Assembly (NCBI RefSeq): GCF_020283565.1
Contig: NC_060063.1
Span: 2,046,001 to 2,110,000, forward strand
Reading direction: 5' to 3'
From: Trifolium pratense
Lineage: Eukaryota > Streptophyta > Magnoliopsida > Fabales > Fabaceae
Length of the DNA: 64,000 nt
The translations under genes were made by a program, and so were the position numbers. Of this stretch, positions 12,421 to 22,212 are shown piece after piece; the first letter of the stretch is position 1, and every line of letters starts with the position of its first letter. The notes under the pieces were generated by a model that ran no database searches, was not told the DNA's origin, and saw nothing but the letters and a program-made list of their open reading frames with translations.

Positions 12421-13164
12421 ATGCTTATATTTCATTTTTCTAAATTCATAAGACAATATAGAAGAAATTCAGCTATATCCTTATCTTCACATTGATTACC
12501 ACAAATTCATATCACATCTCTTCAATAGGCTCGGTTCTTTTTTTTTTGGTACAACCAATAGGCTCGGTTCTGTTTCAACTAATATTAAGCATTCATAGTA
12601 TTCATAATGGTGTGATAAATCAAGGTAATAAAACAGCTCAGACATAAAAATTTGGTTCAGTTTGTTTTAGCTTTTTTAAAAAATGATTTTTATAGTGTAA
12701 CACTTCTCACTTAAAATGAAAAATTGGTTTAAATAGCTTCTCAATAAAATATCGTTTTAAGTATCTTATCATTTGTTACAACTTTTTTTAACCATAAAAT
12801 ATCAAAAAATCTCTTAAATAAAATGATTTTTAAACTTATGCAAAATAGTTATACAAATAAAAATTTAGTTGAAATTCTCTCAAGAAAATAATTATTTAAA
12901 TATAAATAAAAACACTATTAAATATAAATGGGTGTACTATACAAAACAAAGCCAATGGACTAGTTGAATTGGATTAAAGATTTATTACATGATTTTTAAA
13001 TGGAACCAATAAAAGAAATGACAATTTCTTTTTTAACTAACTAACTAACTCGCAGATCGGACCGTCTAGTTCCATATGAGCGCCACTTTTTCAGGAGCTA
13101 ATTTAAGAGTTCAGTCTTTATGCTCAAAATAGCACGTGTCATCTATGCGGCCAGCCCTAGATGA
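12421..13164. other. Intergenic between convergent HSL3-B and TNL-1
   Basis: AT-rich and without a gene. It contains a short (taac)n tract near 13035-13050 that varies in length between the three units. It presumably includes the 3' untranslated region of TNL-1. Confidence 0.5.
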
Positions 13165-16100
13165 TCATGGTTGTGCCTCATCTTCAATTGCCAAAAACTT
13201 GCCCTTATGAGTTGACAGATTTTCGGGATGCATCATTGTTAAGTTCAAGTCTTGTAGATCATGTTCATATACCAAACGATACCCACAATGCTGCACCTTC
13301 AAATCACTACCTTCGTCATTATAAATGCCAACTTTGAAAATGATATCATCAAGATGGTCAATCGACTTCATAATATCAAAGAATGATCTCTTAGGAATAT
13401 AGAATAGGTACATGTGATTTGATTTGACCACAATAAGACCTCTTTCTAAATTTACACCAATACCAGCAGACAAAAACGATATATTACTATTTTTAAGAAA
13501 TCCATAAAATATACTCGAATATGGTTTATCAGAAGCTTTGACAGTTCGATCAGAAGGTTCAACAGAAAATACCACACAACAAGCAATGCCAATGCAATTA
13601 TTGTTCATAATGGTAGATAGTTCCATTCTTATTGAACCACTCTCGCTCTGATTTTTGAACCAAATTGGTATTTCACTTCTAGGAATAACAATATCAATTA
13701 AATTCCCATAAAAGACGGCACTAGAGGACTGCTGTCTTGCCCAAATGCATTGTGTCATCCATGAAAATGCAATGTTATCACAATATTCACTCTCACCCAA
13801 CTTAGGACAATTGAAAATGACCAGTCCAACTTTCCTCTCACGATAGTTTTTCATATAATTCAAAGTGGTTTTACGTTTTGTCGTAATATCAAAAAAAGTA
13901 GGCAAAGGAAGCTGAGGCAAAGATTCCAAAAGCTTGCAATGCTCTAAGTTTAAATATCCAAGGTTGCAGAGCTCCTTCAGGTTAGGTAGTGTCACAAAAT
14001 TGTTCCCGCTTATATTTAATCTTACGAGTTGACGTAGACATCCAATTGCACTTGGGAGTTGGCTTAGACCACAGAAACTGATATCAACTTCACTCAAACA
14101 ATATAAGCTAAGAAAAGAAAGCACCAAAGAACTAGCTAAACCTTCATGATAACCGTAAAAGGAACGTAAACCAATTGTGGTCCGTTTCCAGAAGGAAGTT
14201 CTTGATTGCCTTGGAATTGGATTCTTATTCATTTTGGGACACCCCGAAAGATTTAGATATTGAAGAGAGGTGAGACCAAATATGTTGTTTGGTATGTTTA
14301 CTAGATTTTTGCAATCTTCCAAACTTAAGTAATAAAGCTTTTTTAGAACCCCGATAGATGGATCTATTTCCACAAGCTTTATACAACCTGTAAGATCTAG
14401 CTCCTCAAGGTTTGGAATATCCCCAAAATCTGGCATCTTTCTTAGATTTTTTGAGTAAGTTAGATCCAACCTTCTCAAATTGGGCAAATACTGTCACATA
14501 CCAAGAAAAAATAGACAATATTTCATTTTGCTCGTAGATTTTAGCATAAAATAAAAAATAAAAAAAAAATTCTAATTTATTTGTGTCCCTAACAGGAAAA
14601 AAACTGAAAAGAGAATATATAGTACCTTCTTATCTTTCCATAGTTGTTTGATGCTGCTATCCGTCAAGTTCAATTCAACAAGTTGATTGGGATGAAAACA
14701 TGGCGGCAAATACTTGAAAGGATACCTATTCCACTCCACATATCTTAACTCATTAGAGAGGTAGCTGAGGTTTCCTAAAATAGATATGTTCCTCAATCTG
14801 AGCAATCTAAGATGACTCATTTTTGACAATGTTTCACCCATGATAAATTTGTCTGTTTCTTGGTCCGTTGAATTTCTATGAAAATTTATGGCTTCAACCT
14901 TCCTTTCCTAACACGTTACAAAGAGAAACTTGATTAACTTTCAAAATATATAGCTTTTATAAATATGCAAATAAATTTTCTATTATTAATCAACTATAGT
15001 TTACCACATTCTCTAACATAACATTTTGGAGTTGTTTGGGGAGCCACGCCCTCGTCCACTTTCTTGATTCTTTGGTTGACATTTCTTGGACCATGTTTTT
15101 GCCCAACTCTTCTAACAAACTATGCATTATTATAATTTGATCGTCAGATATGCTTAGAAGTGATTTATCAATTAGAACTCTTAAACCAATATCAGCATTA
15201 AATCCACAGCAATTTAGAACTTTTTTGACATAATCCTCCGGGCGCCGATTGAAAAAACAAGCAATATCAAGAAATATTTCTTTTTCCAATTCCTCCAACC
15301 CATCAAAACTTAATCGTAACACATCCATGACATCTTTGTTTGGACTTTCTCTCAATCTAGACAATGCACTTTTCCATTCAGATATATCTCGACCAAACAA
15401 AAATGAACCCAATATTTTAATTGCTAATGGTAAGCCATCGGCATAATGTAGTATGCCATTAACCAACCCTTCATAACTACTCAAAATATGGTCAAGTTTG
15501 AATGCTTTTCGAGAAAATAATTGAAGGGAGTTAGTCTTATTCAAGAGTGGAACTTTGTAAACTACATCCACTCCATACTCTTTCAAGATATGCTCATCTC
15601 TAGAAATTATAACGATTCTACTCCCTGCACCTAACCATTCACGATTCACGGCTAATTTATCGAGTTGTTCAACTTTATCAACATTGTCAAGAATTATAAG
15701 TGCTCGCAGGCGACGAAGCCTACTTTGCATCAAGTTAGCCGTGTCATAGAGATTGCATATCTGAAAGGGTTCCCCACCAAGAGTTTGGTGTAGGATTTGC
15801 TTTTGTGCACCAATTGGACCATCATGTCTATATATTTTGCTTAGATCATCAATATAACAACGAGCATCAAATTGATGAGAGATTTGACCAAATAAAGCAG
15901 TAGCAAGAGTTGTCTTCCCTACTCCACCCATCCCACAAATTCCTACAACCCGAACATCATCAAGTGAGTCTAAAAGTAATAGATTTACTACTTTCTCAAT
16001 AGGTAAATTTATCCCAATTAAATCTTTTGGAAGATATGAAAATTTGTGACCCAATAATATATTCATTATCTCTTCAGCAATCTTTTCAATCTCTGCATTT

Positions 16101-17564
16101 TGAGCCCTGCAAGTTTTGAAAAAGTCAACCTATAACCCCAAATCATTACATAAGGAAATGAAAACACAAAGCTTGTGAACAGGTGAAGATAACATAATTT
16201 AGTTTCTCCTTTGGACAACATTGTTCTTAACTAAAGTTTGAAAAGGGAAAGTGAAATGAAATATATGGTTTTAATTATCAAACTCGTAGCCTTTTTTTTT
16301 TTAACCTTACTTTGAATTCTTATCGAACTCATAAGAGAATATAGTTTACTATAGTTTGAAAAAAGATTACAGATGTTTACTGTTTTCTTTTTATTTCAAC
16401 TAACAAACATAAGAGAATATTATACTCACAATTTTTTTTACAATTTTTGAAAATAGATCAAGCATTTTCAAAAAATTTAAAAATACCAAAATATTGTTTT
16501 CATCATTTTTTAAATTGAAAATGCATTCTTCTTAATTTTATTTTTCAAATTTTCTCTATCTTAAATATTCACTACACTACAAGAGTCTTCTATTTTCTTG
16601 ATAGTTGTTAAGAAGTCGTAGAGGCAAGTCTCACCTTACAAGCCGGTTTTGTAAGGTTGAGTTAGGTCCAACTCTCACCTTACAAGTCGGTTTTGGAAGG
16701 TTGAGTTAGACTCAACTCTTATTCTAAGATGGTTTCAGAGTCTCCTCCACGATCTCCTGAGCCACTTGCTATCAGGTTTCTGATCGTGTCATCCACCATT
16801 AATAGTTGTGCCCCAAGCCTAATAGAGTTGGGCACGAGGGGGTGTTTTAAGAAGTAGGAGAGACAATCACCACCTTACGAGCCGATTTTGTAGAGCTGAG
16901 TTAGGCCCAACTCCCAATTCAATTGTAAAAATGAACATAAATTGTTTTCATCATCTTTGCAAATAAAAACTGGTGAAATTGTGAAAATGAACATAAACAA
17001 ATTCTAGAAAATAGAAACTGAAAATGTTTTTAAAGAGTAAATGAAATCTTACTTATGACGCATATCCCAACCAGAGTAATTGGCGACTTGTGTTAAAGCT
17101 TCCCTCCATCTTTGCACCAAATCTGAGTCATGTTGAAATCTTTCCTCATGTTTGGCAAGGTCTTCAGCATAACTTCCTTTTTGATGTCTCACATCAGAAG
17201 GATCAACATCATAGAAAACAGGAAGAACACGTCTTCCAGAAACTTGACTACAATGAAGGATAGATTCCAATTCTCGCAAGCACCATGTTGAAGAAGCATA
17301 GTGTTTTGAGAAGATCACAATGAAAATCTGAGAGGCTTCAATTGCACGAAGGAGTTCAGGTGCTATGGATTCCCCTTTCTGAATCTTAGTGTCATCTCTG
17401 AATGCAAAAATCCCTTTTCTTTGAAAGGCAGCAAAAAGATGATCCGCGAAATTGTTGCGTGTGTCTTGACCTCTAAAGCTAACAAAAACGTCATACTTCA
17501 ATTTCAATGTCATCATAGAAGAAGAAGAAGAAGAAGAGTTGGTTTGTATGATAGTGCAAGCCAT
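13165..17564 (-). CDS. TNL-1: TIR-NB-ARC-LRR immune receptor, intact
   Basis: Four exons on the - strand, 17564-17053, 16106-15005, 14907-14626 and 14490-13165, all join in frame at GT/AG sites and predict about 1073 residues. Exon 1 is the TIR domain (YDVFVSFRGQDTRNNFADHL; WCLREL with the NADase-type glutamate). Exon 2 is NB-ARC: P-loop GICGMGGVGKTTLA, kinase-2 ALIILDNVD, RNBS-B GSRIVIISRD and GLPLAIKILG. The MHD position reads MHS (IIMHSLLEELG). Exons 3 and 4 hold LRRs (LSYLSNELRYVEW onward), then a post-LRR C-JID domain (IPRSEIPIWFKNQSESGSI). Known role of the family: intracellular effector recognition and cell-death signalling through NAD cleavage. The start is the ATG at 17564, followed by a Ser run encoded by an agaaga microsatellite. 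Confidence 0.92.
16605..16925. repeat. Repeat-derived block in TNL-1 intron 1
   Basis: Intron 1 holds about 320 bp unlike the AT-rich rest: it begins near gttaagaagtcgtagaggca and contains three imperfect copies of a ccttacaagccggttttgta / gttgagttagg word. It ends with a near-repeat of the start (ttaagaagtaggagagacaa) after ggcacgagggggtgt. This looks like a degenerate LTR or other retroelement remnant. The homologous block in TNL-2 is at about 53217-53530. Class not assigned. Confidence 0.45.
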
Positions 17565-18363
17565 ATATCTAAATCAGCAAATTAGGTGAATGAATGAAAG
17601 GGTTACTAAGATCTATGATTTGGTTATGGAATGCGATGGGACTTTATGCAAATTAGGTGAATGAATGAATGAGTGGGTAATGGGTAGTGACACTTCCAGG
17701 TAATTCAATGGTTCCTTTTTTATATCTTCTGGGTAATTCAATCGTTCCTTCTTGGTAGCTTCTTTTTTAGGTGATAAATTCATTTTATTTTATTTTTCAC
17801 TATTAGTTTCCGGATCACTAGAGCATATAATCTCATATGAATGTTAGTTTTGTTATCAAGTGATTTTAGCTTTTTTATTGTAATTGCGAGTAATTAAACC
17901 GTAGTTTTTGTTATCAAGTTCATCTTCGATCACCAATATATCAACTAAATATCCGTGTGATAAATTCAATTTTGTTTTATCACAAAAATTTCACATCTTT
18001 AATTAATAAATCTTTCATTCAGTTTCTAAAATATCATTCACTCTCACCATTTTAATCCTTGAACGATTGAAATCAACTTAAAAAAAATTAAAATATTCTC
18101 TCATCTAACTATTTAATCTCTTTGTTGCGGAAAATGTGATGTGAGTTAGTCCCACATTATTTTGGAAAAGTGAATATTAAACATTTTATAAGTGAGAGAT
18201 CCATAAACTTGTTAAACTGTGGGTTTTGCATAAAAGTGTGGTGGTGTCCAACCACTTATAAACTTGTTCTTAAGCCCAATATAGATAATCCTCTAACTGA
18301 TCCTCGTGACCCATTAAAAGTATTAGAATCGACACATTGTCCCCTCGTGACTCAACACTCCTT
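17565..18363. other. TNL-1 upstream region, no gene
   Basis: AT-rich 5' flank of TNL-1, nearly identical in unit 2 (54226-55020). It has an imperfect duplicated phrase aattaggtgaatgaatga close to the start codon. A segment near 18135-18360 starting gtgagttagtcccacatt resembles repeat-derived DNA. No ORF of known family. The TNL promoter presumably lies here. Confidence 0.45.
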
Positions 18364-18585
18364 TTTTTTTTTTTTGAAAACTTGGTATCCGGCCTTAGGA
18401 CCGACTAATTCAAGGGGACCAATCTCACCGCCCACTTGCGGGGGCCCATTTAAAACCAGAGTTTTTTTTGCTCTGTATGAACTTAGCCCACCGAAATTGG
18501 CACCAGTGAGAATCGAACCTGAGACCTTGAGAGGAGCATACTCCAAGGACCCAAGCCAACACCACTCGACGAATCCCAATTGGGT
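18364..18585 (-). mobile_element. tRNA-derived SINE (unit 1)
   Basis: Read on the - strand, the body begins with an A-box-like region (gtcgagtggtgttggctt), then a B-box ggttcgattct (complement at about 18509-18519), a unique body and a poly-A tail (the T run at 18362-18375 on +). A 16-bp target duplication tgactcaacactcctt flanks it at 18348-18363 and 18586-18601. This is the standard layout of a plant tRNA-related SINE. The same insertion is in unit 2 (55021-55225), so it predates the duplication. Confidence 0.85.
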
Positions 18586-18779
18586 TGACTCAACACTCCT
18601 TATCCGTGGATTATAGCCATATACTAGTATATTAATTGTATATAAACTAGAAAATATGCGTAGAATTAGAAATAACATGTAGTAGTACATCTCAAAACTT
18701 TATTATCTCCGGATGTCACTTTAACATGTACTTTAACAGTGCCCCTCGTGACCAATTGTCCCTTCTTGGTAGCTTCTTT

Positions 18780-19080
18780 TTTTATTTTGAAAAAATCTAT
18801 TTTTTCTTTTTTTATATCAAAGAGGGCATAAGCCCAAAAAAAAAATTACAATAAGATTAGTCTTGTGGTAGTAATTCCCATAACTTCAGCAAACAATACG
18901 TTCATCAAATGAGCAGGACGTGTCTCATAAAACCTTTCGACATTTCCCAAAGAGCAAATCAATATTGACTAACGCATCAGCACACAGATTTGTCTCACGA
19001 TATAAGTGCCGAACAACAACTTCCCACTCAAGATCCAATAATTTTCGAATTTTTTGGACAATAGCACTTCCACGATGACT
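18780..19080 (-). mobile_element. LINE 3' fragment with RNase H-like coding remnant
   Basis: On the - strand the stretch IVQKIRKLLDLEWEVVVRHL followed by YRETNLCADAL matches the C-terminal part of the RNase H-like domain at the end of plant LINE polyproteins. A 3' untranslated region follows, with the typical gggcttatgccctctttgat phrase and A-rich tail. The fragment stops exactly at the junction with unit 2, so its 5' end was cut by the duplication breakpoint or is a 5' truncation used as the breakpoint. Confidence 0.7.
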
Positions 19081-19277
19081 ACCAAATCCATTTCCCCAAA
19101 AATATAACCAATCATACACTTGAAGCAGTGCACTACTGCATAATCACTTTTTCCTAACTACAATGATTCCAAACCTTAATGTCTTTTGACTTGTAAGTAA
19201 GAGAGATGCTTTTCACATAGATTTAAGTTCTTCACTTCATTGAATCTTATCATAGTGTGTGAACCAAAAACAACCAA

Positions 19278-20931
19278 ATGACAAAATCTATTTTGTTCAT
19301 TCTAATCTTGTTTTTCATTTTCATACTTGGCCTTGTTTACAAATCGATTATCCGGCAAGGTACCGGAAAGCATCGGTAATTTGCAGGCTCTGACTGATTT
19401 TATTGTTTTTCAGAACAATTTATCAGGTAATCTTCCTCAAAGTTTTGGTAGGTTTTCTAAACTTGAAACTTTTCAGATTGCATCTAATAGTTTCAATGGC
19501 AAGCTACCACAGAATTTGTGCTATCATGGAAGGTTAGTTGGTTTAACTGCTTATGACAATAATCTAAGTGGTGAGTTGCCGAAATCTTTAGGTAGTTGTA
19601 GCAGTTTACAGTATCTGAGACTTGAGAATAATGAGTTTTCTGGTGAAATTCCTAATGGTTTATGGACATCTATGTACTTGACAACAATTAGGATAAGTGA
19701 GAACATGTTCACTGGCCAGCGTCCCGACAGATTAGCTCGGAATCTTTCAGAATTAGCCGTAAGTCACAATCGATTTTCAGGTACAATTCCGAATGGAGTT
19801 TCTTCTTGGAAGAAGTTAGTGAAGTTCAATGCTAGTAACAACTTTTTCAATGGAAGTATTCCGTCGGAGTTAGCATCTCTTCCTCAGCTAGAAACTCTTC
19901 TACTTGATCAAAACCAGATCACCGGTCAAATTTCAACGGATATAACATCATGGAAGTCTCTAGTAACACTAAACCTCAGCCACAATCAACTATCTGGCGA
20001 AATACCTGATGCAATTTGTCGGTTACCTTCGCTAAGTGTGTTGGACTTATCAGAAAACAAAATCTCCGGCCGAATTCCACCTCGGCTATCTTTGAGACTC
20101 ACAAATCTCAATCTATCATCAAATTATTTGATAGGGCGGATTCCAAGTGATTTCGAAAACCTTGCGTATGAAAGCAGCTTTCTAAACAACTCTGGTCTAT
20201 GTGTTGATAAATTAGTACTAAACCTTGCTTTGTGCAATTCTGGAACTGCAAGAAGAAGAAGAGGAGACTCAACCATGTCTAAGGCGTTGGTCGTAATCTT
20301 GGTGGTAGTAGCTTCTTTAACAGTTTTCTTGGCATTATTCTTGTCAATCAGTTTTTACAGAAAAAGAAAGCGGTTAATGAAAAGGACATGGAAGCTAACT
20401 TCATTTCAGAGGCTAAGTTTCACAAAATCAAATATTGTGTCCTCGATGTTAGAACATAATATCATTGGTAGCGGTGGATTTGGTTCTGTTTATCGCGTCG
20501 CTGTTGAGGGTTTAGGCTATGTTGCAGTGAAAAAGATCAGAGGAAATAGCAGAAAGTTGGATCAGAAGCTTGTGGATTCATTTCTTGCAGAAGTTGAAAT
20601 ACTTAGCAAAATTCGGCATAACAACATTGTGAAGTTGATGTGTTGTATCTCAAGTGATGATTCGCTACTCCTTGTATACGAGTATCATGAACATCAAAGC
20701 CTTGATAGGTGGCTGCACAAGAAAAGTAAGTCACCGGCTGTGTCGGGAACTGTAAATGGTAACATCATTGATTGGCCAAAGAGATTGCATATAGCCATTG
20801 GAGCTGCACAAGGTTTGTGCTACATGCATAATGATTGCTCGCCGCCTATTGTTCATCGAGATGTGAAAACAAGTAACATTCTTTTGGATTCTCAATTCAA
20901 TGCAAAAGTTGCCGATTTTGGTTTGGCTAGG
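19278..20931 (+). pseudogene. HSL3-C pseudogene, 5' part (deletion, then cut by Tat element)
   Basis: The start region matches HSL3-B (ATG at 19278, signal peptide MTKSILFILILFF). After about 15 codons the sequence jumps to the part equivalent to B position 9334, a loss of about 893 bp (B 8441-9333). That removes the N-terminal LRRs and shifts the frame. The rest of the LRRs, membrane helix and kinase through HRD and DFG (VHRDVKTSN, ADFGLAR) continue open to 20931, where the Tat element is inserted. Read through, the kinase would end after a few LTR-encoded residues. The second half is at 47097-47706. It cannot make a normal receptor. Confidence 0.93.
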
Positions 20932-21707
20932 TGTTTACGTGAAAATTTGGTAAACAACCGCTAGTTTAAGTATTTAAACTCGCGTGACCAACTAGTAAAT
21001 CTCAGGACAATTTTGTGTTTTATTCGTTTTAAGAAAACGGTTTGAATGTTCGTTTTAACAAGGAATCAGATACTTAGAAATTAAATAGTTTTCAAAGTAC
21101 AAGAGAAACTAATTCGAATCGCCTCGAAATAGCAGTTTCTCGAGCAAGTAGTTGGAACTAAACTTAAAGAGAATTACTGGAAAGCAAATTGCATTAAATG
21201 AAAAGCAATTACAAGTAAAGATGGTTCACAAAACATACATTTCTCCTCTGAATTTCGTTCGTTCGATCGCTGAGTACTTAGAATTTTAGAGAGAGTGTTT
21301 GTATAAAATTTTGTGACCCTTGTTCTGAATGAAAAACTACTATAAATACTACTGCAAAGTGGTAACTGCTTCTTGATCATCTGGACGCTCTTCGATCTGC
21401 CACGTCGACCACGTTCTCCACTTTCATCTTCCATTCCTTCAGCGCGCGCCAATGCCTTTTGGGCCGTTCGTTGTTTCTTTTTTGGGCTTGGCCCAACTAT
21501 CTCTCGATTCGATTTCGCGCTTTCGATAGCCTTCTGGCAAAACCAAAACTGAACGCGTTTTACATAGCTCTCGAAACGCTCCTTGGCTTCGACATAGTTA
21601 GCTCTCGACACCAACTTTGAAAGTTTTATTTTGACAATATCACCTCCAAATAAATATTGGACCCACCAATTATATTTAATTGATAAATACCAAATTTATA
21701 TCCAACA
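20932..21707 (-). repeat. Tat element 3' LTR (left)
   Basis: 776 bp, tgtttacgtg...tatccaaca on the + strand. It is the 3' LTR in the element's own orientation. It ends where a purine-tract complement begins (aattgccccccaaaaa, 21708-21723) and abuts the ctagg duplication at 20927-20931. Confidence 0.93.
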
Positions 21708-21723
21708 AATTGCCCCCCAAAAA
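21708..21723 (-). other. Polypurine tract of the Tat element
   Basis: On the - strand the sequence reads tttttggggggcaatt directly before the LTR start TGTTGG. That is the expected place and composition for the plus-strand primer, and it confirms that the element is on the - strand. Confidence 0.8.
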
Positions 21724-21957
21724 TGCCATTTTCGACTGTGTCTATCGAGAGAGGAAGTGGCGTTTTTGAAAGTATTAATGGATATCTTTCTTTTCCATTT
21801 ATCTCGCCTATCGTTTAGGCTGCCATTCAAAACTTTGGATTGGCTCCAAAACTTGTTTTCCCCCTTTTTTTTTTCTCTTTCCGCCTGTCAAGGGATTTGG
21901 ACACTTGTCAACATAGGAAGTTGAAGAATTTGTTATTTTCATCAGATCACGTGCCTC

Positions 21958-21965
21958 TATAAATA
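21958..21965 (+). promoter_or_regulatory. TATA-like box for the antisense PMD gene
   Basis: tataaata in a C-rich context (cctctataaatagct), 248 bp before the ATG at 22213, followed by a pyrimidine-rich leader. Its position suggests that the antisense gene has its own promoter. No experimental support is visible. Confidence 0.5.
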
Positions 21966-22212
21966 GCTAGATCCTCCCTGTCTTGCGTTTTCTCCAATTT
22001 TCGCTCTGTCAACTATTCATCTTCTTCTTTATCTTCTGCGATTCTTTCTTGAATTCTTGCTTCCAAAAGACTTCCTATTCTCACCATTCTGTCTATCACC
22101 AAGTCATCAACTTTCTTTTCACTCGGATTTTCCTCAACTGTCTCAAACAACCTGTGATTCCCAAATTTAACCCTAATCACCGTTCTTTTACACCATCTTT
22201 ACACCTTCATCA

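Larger units (their letters stand above)
8200..19080. repeat. Tandem duplication unit 1 (HSL3-B + TNL-1)
   Basis: The sequence from accaaatccatttcccc (8200) recurs at 19081 and 58580, each time starting an HSL3 copy and followed by a TNL copy. Units 2 and 3 are both preceded by the end of the LINE fragment (ccacgatgact), whereas 8199 is preceded by unrelated DNA. The unit is therefore 10,881 bp and the junction is visible to the base. Confidence 0.88.

Noticed and set aside
18500..18585. Possible tRNA gene from the A- and B-box-like sequence
   Set aside because: The boxes fit a tRNA-derived SINE with poly-A tail and target duplication; no full cloverleaf could be drawn.
18170..18616. 148-codon ORF upstream of TNL-1
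   Set aside because: Runs across the SINE and unrelated flank; composition shows no family. The homologous ORF in unit 2 ends elsewhere.
19327..20964. A functional truncated HSL3-C receptor kinase
   Set aside because: No proper start in frame, a shifted signal peptide and loss of the last kinase part to the Tat insertion make it a pseudogene.
21174..21614. 146-codon ORF on the - strand in the Tat LTR, partly repeated at 45135-45341 and 46755-47003
   Set aside because: It lies within the LTR and is present in both copies, has no domain, and is split by the CACTA insertion in one. Not a gene.
20932..21707. The 776-bp repeat as a segmental duplication
   Set aside because: TG/CA ends, 5-bp target duplication, PBS and PPT show that these are LTRs.
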